Of a DNA stretch of 64,000 bases, positions 8,523 to 17,779 are shown piece after piece (position 1 is the first letter of the stretch; the number at the start of each line of letters is the position of its first letter). A model generated the notes under the pieces. That model saw only the letters and a list, made by a program, of their open reading frames with translations. It had not been told where the DNA came from and did not search any database. Source of the stretch: Ignavibacteria bacterium UBA7675 (GTDB taxonomy: Bacteria; Bacteroidota; Ignavibacteria; Kapaibacteriales; UB7675); contig DLHF01000026.1 in the NCBI GenBank assembly GCA_002483085.1, positions 1 through 64,000 of the forward strand. Reading direction: 5' to 3'. Made by a program: the position numbers and the translations under genes.

Positions 8523-9818
8523 CTACACAAGCTCTCCCAGTATCGGATATTCCTCTGGCGGCACCTCCCGCCCAATTTCAATAGCCTGATGTACCATGCC
8601 GAGCACTTCCGGGAATGCCTGTGTTCGCCCTCCCTGCACATAGCCTATTTCTTCGCCCTTGCGGACTTCGTCGCCCACTGTTTTGTGGAATATCATGCCC
8701 GCCGCGTAGTCGATAGCATCGCCGCTTTGCATGCGTCCCACCCCCAGCACTATCCCAGCCAAGCCAACCGATCTCGCGTGGATACCTGTGATAATCCCGT
8801 CGCCCGACGCGAGAATTGCAGTGCGCGGCGTGCTCTTATAGGCTGCCCGGCTCGCTTCAATATCGCCCCCCTGTGCCTCCACCATGCGCGTAAATCGCTG
8901 CAAGCCCTCGCCGCTGTGCCACACCTGGCGCACTTGCTCAATAGCCTGCTCCCGGCTTTCGGCCACACGCCCGGCAAGCAGCATAGCAGCGCACAACTCC
9001 TCGGTGACAATGCGTACATCGTCCTCTGCATTCCCGGCAAGCGCGTCGATGGCCTCTTCTACTTCCGGCCAGTTGCCCATGCTTCGCCCCATCGGGCGGT
9101 TCATTGCCGTGTACACAACGCGCACAGGCAGCCCGGCCTCGCGCCCAGTATCGTACAGCGATTGCGCCAGCACTTTTGCATCGGCAAATGTTTCCATAAA
9201 GGCACCGCGCCCCACCTTTACATCCATCACTAATGCGTCGAGCCCCTCTGCAAATTTTTTGCTTAAAATCGACGAGGTGAGCAGCCCTACCGATTCCACT
9301 GTGCCAGTGACATCGCGCAGGTGATACAGTATCCGGTCGGCAGGCACAAAAGCACTGGTCTGCTTTGCCATGAAGACGCCATTGCGGCGCAGCAACTGCT
9401 CGTGCTCGCTGCTGTCTACATCGAGCTTCATACCCACAATGGACTCTAATTTGTCCACAGTTCCGCCGGTGTGCCCCAGCCCACGACCCGAAATCATAGG
9501 CACAAGCAGCCCGCAGGCAGCAGCGAGCGGCGCAATCAACAGCGAAATTTTGTCGCCTACACCGCCGGTGGAGTGTTTGTCCACAACTGGCGCCCCGAGC
9601 CCGGAAAAATCGAATGTCGTGCCAGAAAAAGCCATCGAGCGTGTAAGCGAAGCAGTTTCGCGCGCGGATAAACCACGAGTGCAGCTCGCCATGAGAAAAG
9701 CCGCTGCCTGGGCATGCGATACCTCGCCGCGCACTATTCCCTGCACGAGAAAATCTATTTCGCCGCCGGTAAGCTCATGGCCGTCGCGTTTCTTACGGAG
9801 AATTTCGGCTGTTATCAT
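8523..9818 (-). CDS. deoA: Thymidine / pyrimidine-nucleoside phosphorylase
   Basis: Salvage enzyme of 431 residues that converts thymidine (and possibly uridine) plus phosphate to the free base and deoxyribose 1-phosphate. The family signatures are clear: N-terminal helical domain with KRDGHELTGGEIDFLV, phosphate-binding VDKHSTGGVGDK, the SGRGLGHTGGTVDKLE block, ILSKKFAEGLDALVMDVK and the C-terminal GRMQSGDAIDYAAG. Length matches DeoA (about 440) and Pdp (about 433), which cannot be separated by eye. The ATG lies 41 bases past a TATTTTG element on the minus strand, but no firm promoter can be assigned. Confidence 0.93.
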   Translation of the reverse strand: MITAEILRKKRDGHELTGGEIDFLVQGIVRGEVSHAQAAAFLMASCTRGLSARETASLTRSMAFSGTTFDFSGLGAPVVDKHSTGGVGDKISLLIAPLAAACGLLVPMISGRGLGHTGGTVDKLESIVGMKLDVDSSEHEQLLRRNGVFMAKQTSAFVPADRILYHLRDVTGTVESVGLLTSSILSKKFAEGLDALVMDVKVGRGAFMETFADAKVLAQSLYDTGREAGLPVRVVYTAMNRPMGRSMGNWPEVEEAIDALAGNAEDDVRIVTEELCAAMLLAGRVAESREQAIEQVRQVWHSGEGLQRFTRMVEAQGGDIEASRAAYKSTPRTAILASGDGIITGIHARSVGLAGIVLGVGRMQSGDAIDYAAGMIFHKTVGDEVRKGEEIGYVQGGRTQAFPEVLGMVHQAIEIGREVPPEEYPILGELV

Positions 9819-9877
9819 AGTGCGTTATAGTCAAAATATGTGCTTAAAGTGAGTATCACTCCAACCCTGCCGAGCAT

Positions 9878-10519
9878 CTACTGTGCTGTTTCGGCAACTT
9901 CGGGTGGGGCAGGATTCTCGTTCAGGATTTTCTTTAGAGCAATGCCGGTAATCACTCCGAGAATGATGCCACCGGAAAGAATCAACAAGAGATTAATCAA
10001 TGCCAATACCCATAAGGGTACGTATTTTGCTAGGTATTTGGTATAGTCTATCATGATAACAGAGACTATTGCCAATGTCCAGCCAGCAACAGAACCCCAT
10101 ATCCACATCCCTGCCTGTTTTGAATGCTTTTTCAGCAGCAGAAACTGCAAGAAGCCAACGGCGAGCCCACCGAGTGCTACGCCCAACGGCAACTTATATA
10201 TAGACCCTTTTGCCAGAACGAGATCTAATACAACAAACGGAATACCGAGCCCTGCGACTGACAGCCATATCCATGCGTTGCTTATTGCTATAGATTTCCT
10301 CAATCGCAACCATTGTGTGAAGCCTACGCCTGCGCCCATTCCAATGCCTAGATAGAACTGCATATCATCTATTCCCATTGAATCCAGAAGTGAGGAAAGG
10401 CTGATGATGAGAAAAATCCCCACAAACCACCCCAAAAAAACCGATGATGTCCATTGGCCGACAGTGGGATGCCTAGCGGCTTTTTCAACGATACGGCCTT
10501 CAACTGGCTTGTTGTGCAT
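9878..10519 (-). CDS. Integral membrane protein of unknown function with internal duplication
   Basis: Protein of 213 residues with about six hydrophobic segments and a short charged N-terminus. Two similar units are visible: GAGVGFTQWLRLRKS...WIWLSVAGLG at about 78-115 and GGLAVGFLQFLLLKKH...WIWGSVAGW at about 135-170. Each is a GxxxGxxQxLxLxK segment followed by a WIW...VAG segment. The start is supported by CAGGAG about 7 bases before the ATG on the minus strand. I do not recognise a named family or function. It lies between thymidine phosphorylase and the DASS transporter on the same strand. Confidence 0.75.
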   Translation of the reverse strand: MHNKPVEGRIVEKAARHPTVGQWTSSVFLGWFVGIFLIISLSSLLDSMGIDDMQFYLGIGMGAGVGFTQWLRLRKSIAISNAWIWLSVAGLGIPFVVLDLVLAKGSIYKLPLGVALGGLAVGFLQFLLLKKHSKQAGMWIWGSVAGWTLAIVSVIMIDYTKYLAKYVPLWVLALINLLLILSGGIILGVITGIALKKILNENPAPPEVAETAQ

Positions 10520-10615
10520 TGAGCTACTCCTGTTTTTTTTAGAATTAGTGCGTGAAGTTCGTTGTTAATGTTGCGCCTCCCCTTGCTATACTACTCGTTC
10601 ATCGACCTCTACCCA

Positions 10616-10700
10616 AGCGGTTGGGACTGGGCAGCTACGCGGCGGGTGTGCTGCGCGGTGCGGAGACCGAAAGCGCGAACAGAGACAGAAGGCAGCACAT
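10616..10700 (+). repeat. Dispersed composite repeat, copy B
   Basis: Partial copy in forward orientation: ggttgggactgggcagc, then acgcggcgggtgtgctgc and gcggtgcggagaccgaaagc (about 10636-10674). It fills much of the 239-base gap between the unknown membrane protein and the DASS transporter genes. Confidence 0.75.
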
Positions 10701-10758
10701 ACGCCCATGTAGTTGAGAGTGTTACTGCGGAGCATTGCCCTGCCCACCACGGACATTG

Positions 10759-12345
10759 CTACCCTTGCAATCCAATCCACAGCACAGCGGCCAGCACCAG
10801 TGTAATCACAAACCACGAAATAATATTAATTGCAAACCCCGTTCGCACCATTACTTGCAGCGGGATACGTCCGGTGCCGAAAGCAATAGCATTTGGCGGC
10901 GTCCCCACAGGCATCATAAACGCGAGCGACGCAGCGAGCGCCACGGCGATACCCACAATTTTCGGATCGGCTCCTGCCCCCACAGCAATGGGAATAGCAA
11001 CGGGCATCATCATCGAAGTCAGGGCAGTATTTGAAGTGAATTCGGAGAGAAAAATAACAGCGGGCACGAGAATAGCCACCACAGCAATAGTGGACGACGT
11101 ACCGAGCAGCGCTGTCACCTGCATAGCAAAGAACGTAGCGCCCCCCGTCTCGAACATCATTTTGGCAAGCGCGAGCCCTCCGCCAAACAGCAGCAATGTA
11201 CCCCAGTCGATGCGCTTTGCTTCGCTCCAACTGAGCAGAAATTTACCTTCGCGCAAATTCTCTGGTATCAGAAACAGCAGCATAGAAGCGACCATCGCCA
11301 CCACCCAAACGTCGATTGCTCCGGCTTTTTGGGCAAGAGGCTCCGGCGCTATATTTTCCACAATCGGCAGGCCAATCCACACAAGCGCAGTCAGCAGAAA
11401 AATGCCGAGCACCAGCACCTCACCCTTTTTCATAGAGCCAAGCGCAGCTTTCTGCTCGCGGATAGTAGCAGTCACATCGCCAAAGCTCATATCGCCATAG
11501 GGCAGCCGCCGCGAGAGATACCACCACGTAAGGCCCAATAGCAGAGCGGCAATTGGCAGGCCGAACGACAGCCACTCGACAAATGATATATGAATCCCCT
11601 TCTGTTGCAGCACAGAAACCGCTATGCCATTGGGAGCCGTCCCTACAATCGTAGCTACTCCGCCTATTGTCGACGCCCAGCCTACGCCAAGCAGCAGCAC
11701 CGTGCCAAAATTGCGCGCCGATTCGTTGTCGCGATCTACGGCATTGTGGATAATGCCCAGCGCTATTGGTATCATAATTGCAGCAACTGCTGTGTTGTTC
11801 ATCCACATCGACAAGATGCCAGTAGCAGTAATCATACCGAGCACAAGCAGCCGAGGCGAGCGCGCAAACACGCGCAGCGACAACGTCCAGAATGTAAACC
11901 GCTTATCCAGCCCGTGCGCAGTCATCGCCGCCGCCAGAAAAAAGCTGCCCATAAAAAGAAACACTATTGGGTCGCCGTAGGTAGCCAGCACCGCCTTTGG
12001 CGTAATAGCTCTCAGCCCGGCATCAGTAAGCTGGTGTAAATCCAGAAACGACACAAGAGCCACTGGCACAAGAGCCGTTACAGGTATCGACACCGCTTCG
12101 CTCAGCCACCAGCACACCATCAGAGCAAGCACAGCAAAGACATCCTGCATACTTCGCGCTGCAGATTGGTGCTCTATCGCCGCAGCTTTCGGGAACTGCT
12201 GTGCCATAAAATCCACCAATCCCGCAAAGGTTGGCAGGTAGAGTAAAGCGACAAGAGCGAGCACACCGGCTGCAAAGCCGACATGGCGCGAAGAGAGCAG
12301 CGAGGGCCTGCGTTGCTGGTCTGTGGACTGAGCAATTTCATTCAT
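10759..12345 (-). CDS. DASS/SLC13-family sodium:dicarboxylate (anion) symporter
   Basis: Polytopic inner-membrane carrier of 528 residues, likely importing di- or tricarboxylates (or sulfate) with sodium. The two pseudo-symmetrical family motifs are visible: MWMNNTAVAAIMIPIALG in the first half and FTSNTALTSMMMPVAIP in the second. Other family blocks are CWWLSEAVSIPVTALVPV, FMGSFFLAAAMTAHGLDKR and VGTPPNAIAFGTG. The start is placed at the methionine of MNEIAQSTDQQ (12343-12345). A longer open frame upstream runs antisense through a dispersed repeat and the TrmH gene and carries no transporter-like sequence. Substrate cannot be told by eye. Confidence 0.88.
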   Translation of the reverse strand: MNEIAQSTDQQRRPSLLSSRHVGFAAGVLALVALLYLPTFAGLVDFMAQQFPKAAAIEHQSAARSMQDVFAVLALMVCWWLSEAVSIPVTALVPVALVSFLDLHQLTDAGLRAITPKAVLATYGDPIVFLFMGSFFLAAAMTAHGLDKRFTFWTLSLRVFARSPRLLVLGMITATGILSMWMNNTAVAAIMIPIALGIIHNAVDRDNESARNFGTVLLLGVGWASTIGGVATIVGTAPNGIAVSVLQQKGIHISFVEWLSFGLPIAALLLGLTWWYLSRRLPYGDMSFGDVTATIREQKAALGSMKKGEVLVLGIFLLTALVWIGLPIVENIAPEPLAQKAGAIDVWVVAMVASMLLFLIPENLREGKFLLSWSEAKRIDWGTLLLFGGGLALAKMMFETGGATFFAMQVTALLGTSSTIAVVAILVPAVIFLSEFTSNTALTSMMMPVAIPIAVGAGADPKIVGIAVALAASLAFMMPVGTPPNAIAFGTGRIPLQVMVRTGFAINIISWFVITLVLAAVLWIGLQG

Positions 12346-12448
12346 ATACACATCAGTTTGGTGGGAACGGGCTACCACTGTAAATTTGGGCGACAATTTA
12401 CAAGAAAAAATCAATTTCCCTGAACCGACTTTTGCCTGATGGCACTCT

Positions 12449-12530
12449 GTGGCACGGGCATCTTCGCATCGGACAGGCTTCGCTGTCGCCGGTCGCAAGA
12501 TCGGCGTTCGGCTCCCGGCCTCTCCCGCGA
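12449..12530 (+). repeat. Dispersed composite repeat, copy C
   Basis: Partial forward copy of the left end: tgtggcacgggcatcttcgc, then ttcgctgtcgccggtcgc. It lies between the divergent DASS and TrmH genes and ends about 20 bases before the TrmH start. Confidence 0.7.
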
Positions 12531-12549
12531 ATTGTACAGCACATACATT

Positions 12550-13329
12550 ATGGAAACTTTCCAGCCTCTTCCGCAGTCGATGCGCAAGGACATACGCGCT
12601 CTGCACAAAAAAGCGTATCGCGACAGTGAACAGCTCTTTATTCTCGAAGGCGAAAAGCTCGTGCAGGAAGCGCTGGACGGCGGCCTTTCTATCATGGCGG
12701 TTGTCGTGCATCCAGATGCTTCGCCCTCGGCGCTCAGCATAGCCGATGCGTGCGAATCGCAGGAGGTTGGGGTGTACCAGACACCGCTACAGCACTTCCA
12801 ATCGCTGTGCGATACAGCCAGCCCGCAGAGCATTCTCGCAGTGGCCGAATACCCCCGTATGCACATCGACTACACACAAGCAATTGTCGTACTGGATGGC
12901 GTTGCCGACCCGGGCAATGTAGGCACGATCATCCGCACAGCCGACTGGTTTGGCTATGGTGGCGTACTGCTCGGCCCGGGCTGCGCCGACCGGTTCAATC
13001 CCAAAACACTGCGCGCAACAATGGGCTCGGCCTTCCGCGTGGCTGTGGAGTACAGCAGCTCGCTTCCCAACGACATACAGCAGCATCTGGGTGGCAGTGC
13101 GGTGTACGGAGCAGCTATCAGCGCCTCGACGCCGATTTCCGATATCGTACCTCCAGCACGGCACGCAGTGGTACTCGGCAGCGAATCGCACGGTATTTCC
13201 AGCGAGATGCAGCCTCTGCTTACAAGCGAATTTTTTATACCGGGCGGCGGTCGCGCCGAATCGCTCAATGTGGCTGTGGCAGCAGGCGTATCGCTGTATC
13301 ATTTTTCGGCGGCGCTACGCCGCGCATAA
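12550..13329 (+). CDS. TrmH/SpoU-family RNA 2'-O-ribose methyltransferase
   Basis: Methyltransferase of 259 residues that uses S-adenosylmethionine to modify tRNA or rRNA ribose. The N-terminal RNA-binding part has RALHKKAYRDSEQLFILEGEKLVQEAL. The three SPOUT motifs follow: DGVADPGNVGTIIRTADWFG (motif 1, with Asn and Arg), VVLGSESHGIS (motif 2) and IPGGGRAESLNVAVAAGVSLY (motif 3). ATG 12550 begins the family-like sequence; earlier in-frame starts would translate the repeat. The arrangement is closest to RlmB or Rlm-type 23S rRNA enzymes, but the target base is not determinable here. Confidence 0.9.
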   Translation: METFQPLPQSMRKDIRALHKKAYRDSEQLFILEGEKLVQEALDGGLSIMAVVVHPDASPSALSIADACESQEVGVYQTPLQHFQSLCDTASPQSILAVAEYPRMHIDYTQAIVVLDGVADPGNVGTIIRTADWFGYGGVLLGPGCADRFNPKTLRATMGSAFRVAVEYSSSLPNDIQQHLGGSAVYGAAISASTPISDIVPPARHAVVLGSESHGISSEMQPLLTSEFFIPGGGRAESLNVAVAAGVSLYHFSAALRRA

Positions 13330-13359
13330 ATCGACTCCATTCGACGACAGAAAACAACT

Positions 13360-14487
13360 ATGATAAAACCTCGTTTTTTTATTCCCGGCCCGACCTCTGT
13401 GCCCGAAGCAGTGGCATTTGCCGCAGCACGGCAGCCTTTGCACCATCGCGGCGAAGAGTTTGCAGCCATGTTCCTGCGCGTACAGTCGATGCTCCGCGAT
13501 GTCTTCTGTACGCGACAGCCTGTTGTTACGCTCGCTTCGTCGGGAACAGGAGCAGCAGAAGCAGTGATGACCAATCTCTTCTCGCCGGGCGACAGAGGCA
13601 TATACATCAACAATGGTCGATTTGCCGCTCGCTGGGGCGATATGATGCGCTCTTTCGGCATGAATGCCATAGAAATCCCGGTGGAGTGGGGTTCGGCTGT
13701 CGACCCCGCCCGGGTAGAAGAAGCACTGATCCGGTATCCCGATGCCCGATGCGTGTGGGCCGTGCATTCGGAAACTTCCACTGGTGTGCGCGCCGATATT
13801 CAGTCCATAGCAGCAATCACCCAGCAGTCGCAAGCCCTACTGTGCGTGGATGCCGTCACCTCGCTTGCAGCCGAAGAATGCCGCACCGACGACTGGGGGC
13901 TCGACGTTGTAATAAGCGCTTCGCAGAAAGCTCTGATGTCGCCGCCCGGACTCTCCTTTATCGCCATGAGCGAACGCGCCCGGCAAGCGGCACAGCAGGC
14001 GCGCATCCCACACTACTACTTCGACCTGATCCGAGAACAAGAACGAATAGAAGAAGGCACAACGCGCTGGACGCCGCCTGTTACGTTGATAGCGGCATTA
14101 GAGTCCGCGCTTCAGATGATTACAGAAGAAGGGCTGGAACACACCTGGCAGCGGCATACGCGCATGGCGCTGGCACTGCGCTCGGGGCTGCAAGCCCTCA
14201 GGCTTATGCCATTTGGCTCCCCACCTTCCAATGCTGTCACTGTAGCGCACCTACCGGCCACAGGGCGTAGCTTTCGCACTCTGCTCCGCAAAAAATATCG
14301 CGTAACAGTGGCAAGTGGGCAGGACGACCTGAAGGACAAAGTATTCCGCATCTCACATATGGGCTACTGCGACGAAGGCGATATTCTGGCCCTGCTATCA
14401 GCTATAGAGCGGGCACTGCGCGATACGGGCATTACGGTGACACCGGGCAGCTCGCTCTACGCCGCCCAGGAACAACTGTGCACATAG
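13360..14487 (+). CDS. Class V aminotransferase (alanine-glyoxylate / serine-pyruvate type)
   Basis: PLP-dependent enzyme of 375 residues. It opens with FIPGPTSVPEAV and HHRGEEFAAMF, typical of serine-pyruvate or alanine-glyoxylate aminotransferases and of the small hydrogenase subunit-like aminotransferases. It continues with ASSGTGAAEAVMTNL, VHSETSTGVRADI, the PLP-contacting CVDAVTSLAAEE and the Schiff-base lysine in ISASQKALMSPPGLSF. Relatives include enzymes acting in photorespiration-like routes and in serine synthesis; no adjacent pathway genes narrow the substrate. It begins 30 bp after the TrmH gene. Confidence 0.85.
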   Translation: MIKPRFFIPGPTSVPEAVAFAAARQPLHHRGEEFAAMFLRVQSMLRDVFCTRQPVVTLASSGTGAAEAVMTNLFSPGDRGIYINNGRFAARWGDMMRSFGMNAIEIPVEWGSAVDPARVEEALIRYPDARCVWAVHSETSTGVRADIQSIAAITQQSQALLCVDAVTSLAAEECRTDDWGLDVVISASQKALMSPPGLSFIAMSERARQAAQQARIPHYYFDLIREQERIEEGTTRWTPPVTLIAALESALQMITEEGLEHTWQRHTRMALALRSGLQALRLMPFGSPPSNAVTVAHLPATGRSFRTLLRKKYRVTVASGQDDLKDKVFRISHMGYCDEGDILALLSAIERALRDTGITVTPGSSLYAAQEQLCT

Positions 14488-14800
14488 GTGTAGGGAACCT
14501 GCCGGGCGTTGCTCGCCGTTCGCAAAGCGCGTCTGCAAGGCTTCTATTCCAAACGCCGCAAAGGTCGATTTTTTTTGTAACTTGTCCTTTCTGATAGCAA
14601 AGACATCCGGTATGCAGCCGCACAGGGGCTTCGCAGCATGAGCAATTATCGCAAAAATCATGTGCGAACGCCGTCCGGTGCGCCGCAGGTAGCACAAGCT
14701 GGCAGGCCAAACAAGAGGCGAAACCTGCGTAATACTGATTTGGACATAAGACACAATATTTTGCTCAACACGAGACATTCCAACAGATAGACGGTTCGGT
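14488..14800. other. Intergenic region with no recognised feature
   Basis: This 313-base gap holds a T8 tract (near 14569) followed by gtaacttgtcc, and the short sequence catgagcaattat (near 14638) that reappears at 37131. No gene, RNA or convincing promoter could be supported. Confidence 0.4.
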
Positions 14801-15451
14801 ATGACGATACTCATCGGCACAAACAACAGACACAAAGCAGACGAAATGGCAGCTATTCTCCAGGCTTCCATCGGCGACCATGTGCGTATTCTCCGGCCCG
14901 AAGAAGTACCATCCTTCCCGGTAGAAATTGCCGAAACCGGAAAAACATTAGAAGAAAACGCTTATATAAAAGCTGCGGAAATATTCGAAGCAACGGGCAT
15001 TCCGTGTATTGCCGACGACACGGGTCTGGAAGTCGATGCGCTCGGCGGAAGGCCGGGAGTATATTCGGCGCGCTACGCAGGTGAGAACGCCGACTTTGCA
15101 GCCAACCGCGCAATGCTCTTGGGCGAACTCCAAGCAACAGGCGACGCCCTGCGAACGGCTCGATTTCGCACAGTGCTGTGCTATCGCGACGCCCTGCGAA
15201 CGCTCTTTGCCGAAGGCATATGCGAAGGAGTGATTACCGCCGAAGAACAGGGCGATCAGGGATTTGGCTACGATGCCGTGTTTCGTCCGGCAGAATCCGA
15301 ACGCACCTTTGCGGCGATGAGCCCGGAAGAGAAAAACAGCATCAGCCACCGAAGCCGTGCGCTGGCCGGCTTTGCCATTGTGCTGGCAGCGTATCAGAAC
15401 ACCCCCGAAGAGCTCGAAACAGGCGGTGTACAGGAGACTACCCACCTATGA
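14801..15451 (+). CDS. rdgB: Non-canonical purine NTP pyrophosphatase (RdgB/HAM1)
   Basis: House-cleaning enzyme of 216 residues that hydrolyses dITP, ITP and XTP to the monophosphates. Signatures: LIGTNNRHKADEMAAIL at the N-terminus, EETGKTLEENA-type segment (ETGKTLEENAYIKA), PCIADDTGLEVDALGGRPGVYSARYAG (active-site Asp), GDQGFGYDAVFRP and FAAMSPEEKNSISHRSRA. Length is close to the family's usual ~200. Its last codons overlap the start of the next gene (ATGA), suggesting translational coupling. Confidence 0.95.
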   Translation: MTILIGTNNRHKADEMAAILQASIGDHVRILRPEEVPSFPVEIAETGKTLEENAYIKAAEIFEATGIPCIADDTGLEVDALGGRPGVYSARYAGENADFAANRAMLLGELQATGDALRTARFRTVLCYRDALRTLFAEGICEGVITAEEQGDQGFGYDAVFRPAESERTFAAMSPEEKNSISHRSRALAGFAIVLAAYQNTPEELETGGVQETTHL

Positions 15452-16137
15452 TAAGACGACAGCACGAACACGAGATAGGAGAACAATTGCCCATCGACCA
15501 TGAAGTCATGGACATGCTTATAGCCGGAGCAACACCGCAGACAGGCGCGCTTGTGCTCGCTGCCGCTGCTGCTGCACTCAACCGGCAGGAAGACTTAGGC
15601 ACGGCACTGCGCTATGGACTACAGCACGGTGTTCCTCCGCAGCACTATTACGAAGCCCTGCTCCAGCTTTACTTATTTGCGGGCTTTCCCGCAGCATTAG
15701 AAGCTCTTTCAACCTTTCGGGCAGTGATCGACGCATTAGCTATATCCTTCTCAACAGAGCCTCCAGAGCACTATAATGCCGACGTATTTCGCGAACGGGG
15801 CGAAAAACTTTGCCGGGCTGTTTACACAACGGCGTATGACAAAATGCGCCAGCGCGTAGGCGGGCTCTCGCCCGACCTCGACATGTGGATGGTCGTAGAG
15901 GGTTATGGTAAAACGCTCAGCCGCCCCGGACTGTCCATAGGCGCACGAGAGCTTGTCATCGTCGCAGTACTTGCAGCAACGGGCTGGCGCAACCAGTTGT
16001 ATTCCCACATTCGCGGCGCTGTTAATGCAGGAGTTGCACGGGCAGACTGCGAGGCTGTACTGCACATTGTAGACAGAGCTTTCGGCATATCGCCGAAGGC
16101 ACGGGCATTTGATACATTAGAACAGGTATTTGCATAA
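15448..16137 (+). CDS. Carboxymuconolactone decarboxylase-like (AhpD-type) protein
   Basis: Protein of 229 residues with two CMD-like helical units. The second has the most recognisable part: SIGARELVIVAVLAATGWRNQLYSHIRGAVNAGVARADCEAVLHI. The AhpD-type CxxC pair is absent from this segment, so peroxidase-reductase activity is doubtful. ATG 15448 overlaps the TGA of rdgB. The longer frame reading back through rdgB is ignored because it lacks family similarity. Function beyond membership of the CMD superfamily is unknown. Confidence 0.75.
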   Translation: MIRRQHEHEIGEQLPIDHEVMDMLIAGATPQTGALVLAAAAAALNRQEDLGTALRYGLQHGVPPQHYYEALLQLYLFAGFPAALEALSTFRAVIDALAISFSTEPPEHYNADVFRERGEKLCRAVYTTAYDKMRQRVGGLSPDLDMWMVVEGYGKTLSRPGLSIGARELVIVAVLAATGWRNQLYSHIRGAVNAGVARADCEAVLHIVDRAFGISPKARAFDTLEQVFA

Positions 16138-16140
16138 TTC

Positions 16141-17688
16141 ATGCACACCATGGCACACACATATCGCCTGCGTTTGTCGGTAGCGCTTTGCAGTTCACTG
16201 TTGGTATTTGCAGTAGCAGTTGCACTTCCGGCACAGGAGGAAAAAGGTGTTCGACCGGAAAATAGTACGGCGACAACACTACGCGAACTCAAAACAGACC
16301 TCGATGTTATTGTCAACGACCCCAATTTTCGCAATGGACTGATCGGCATCAACGTAGTATCACTTCAAAAGAACGAGCCGATTTACCAGTACAATGAAAG
16401 CAAAAGCATGGTGCCAGCCTCGGGTATGAAGCTTATTACCACGGCGGCGGCACTTGAGTATCTGGGACCCGACTTCACGTACACAACGACTGTGTTTCTG
16501 GACGGCACCATACGCCGTGGCGAATTCACAGGCAATGTATTTGTGCGCGGAGCAGGCGACCCGACCATGTCGTCGTTCTTCCACGACAACACCATGGATA
16601 TTTTTGAGCGGTGGGCCGATGTGTTCGACTCGCTCGGCATACGCATTATTCGCGGCAATATTATCGGCGACGATAGTTATTTCGACGATACACGCTGGGG
16701 GCCGGGCTGGACATGGGACGACATTCCCTATCCGTTCTCAGCACAGGTATCTGCGCTCTCGTTCAACGACAACAAGGTGGACTTTTCCATCCAGCCGGGG
16801 CGCGACCAGGGCGATCCGGCAGTTATAGCGATGTACCCCAACAACGAGTACATCACCGTAGTCAACAATGTGATCACTGTTGCTCCGGGTGAACCAGCGT
16901 CGGTACACGTACTTCGCGAGGCATATTCCAATGTCGTGGAGATCAGCGGTACTATCGAGCTCGACACAAGCCGCACTCGCGAGCCTATTACGCAGGCGGT
17001 AACAGTCGACGACCCCACACTGTTTATGATGAGCCTGTTCAAGCACACGCTCGAACATCGCGGAATCCGAATACAGGGCGGCGTATTCGACATTGCGGAA
17101 TGGGACGATAGGCTGAACTACACCGAGTTGCGTCCGGTGTGCTACTACACCTCTCCTCCGCTGAAAGACATCATCCGAGTAGTGAATACGACAAGCCACA
17201 ATCTCGACGCCGAAATGCTGCTAAAAACAATTGGTAAGGAGGCCACGGGAACGGGAAGTTTTGAGAAGGGCGAGGAAGTGCTCCGCAATTATCTGGCCCG
17301 CTACGGCATCCCCCAAGAAAGCGTCTCTATTGTGGACGGCTCTGGCCTGTCGCGTTTCAACTTAATAACGCCCCGGCAGTTTACAACACTGCTGGCAGCG
17401 ATGTACAAATCGCGTTATCGCGATATTTACACAGCCTCGCTCGCTGTGCCTGGGCAGCCCGGCACCCTTGAAGCACGCATGAGAGGCACTCGTGCCGAAC
17501 AGAATGTGCTTGCAAAATCTGGCTCGATGAACAATGTCTCTTCTTTGTGCGGCTATGTATTTTCGCGCGACAAGGAAGCATTTGCCTTTTCAATCATAGT
17601 AAACAACTTTACCGTGGCACAATCGCTGGCGCGCAATCTTCAGGATTTATTTATTATGCGCATAGCGAGCTTTAGCCGCAAACAATAG
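16141..17688 (+). CDS. dacB: D-alanyl-D-alanine carboxypeptidase/endopeptidase (PBP4 family)
   Basis: Periplasmic serine peptidase of 515 residues that trims or cleaves peptidoglycan cross-links. A signal peptide covers about 1-31. The penicillin-binding motifs are SGMK (Ser94, Lys97, in MVPASGMKLITTAAALEYLG), SHN in VNTTSHNLDAEMLLKTIG, and KSG in VLAKSGSMNNVSSLCGY. A large insertion between the first two motifs (with IRGNIIGDDSYFD and GPGWTWDDIPYPFSAQVSALSFNDN) is typical of the class C PBP4 type. It begins 4 bp after the preceding stop. ATG 16150 is a possible alternative start. Confidence 0.92.
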   Translation: MHTMAHTYRLRLSVALCSSLLVFAVAVALPAQEEKGVRPENSTATTLRELKTDLDVIVNDPNFRNGLIGINVVSLQKNEPIYQYNESKSMVPASGMKLITTAAALEYLGPDFTYTTTVFLDGTIRRGEFTGNVFVRGAGDPTMSSFFHDNTMDIFERWADVFDSLGIRIIRGNIIGDDSYFDDTRWGPGWTWDDIPYPFSAQVSALSFNDNKVDFSIQPGRDQGDPAVIAMYPNNEYITVVNNVITVAPGEPASVHVLREAYSNVVEISGTIELDTSRTREPITQAVTVDDPTLFMMSLFKHTLEHRGIRIQGGVFDIAEWDDRLNYTELRPVCYYTSPPLKDIIRVVNTTSHNLDAEMLLKTIGKEATGTGSFEKGEEVLRNYLARYGIPQESVSIVDGSGLSRFNLITPRQFTTLLAAMYKSRYRDIYTASLAVPGQPGTLEARMRGTRAEQNVLAKSGSMNNVSSLCGYVFSRDKEAFAFSIIVNNFTVAQSLARNLQDLFIMRIASFSRKQ

Positions 17689-17779
17689 AGCGCACAAGCC
17701 ACCGTTTTCTTATCCGATGGATTTTCCGTAATTTGTGCCGCTTATATTAGCAACTCCCTCTGAACCCGAATACGTGAGT

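Noticed and set aside
12346..12711. Upstream in-frame extension of the DASS transporter (122 extra residues)
   Set aside because: It runs through a dispersed repeat and antisense to the TrmH gene, and has no transporter-like or signal sequence. The hydrophobic family sequence begins after MNEIAQSTDQQ.
17735..17779. GTG start for the Wzz-like protein
   Set aside because: It lies next to a possible -7 element and adds 15 residues without similarity; ATG 17780 is simpler.
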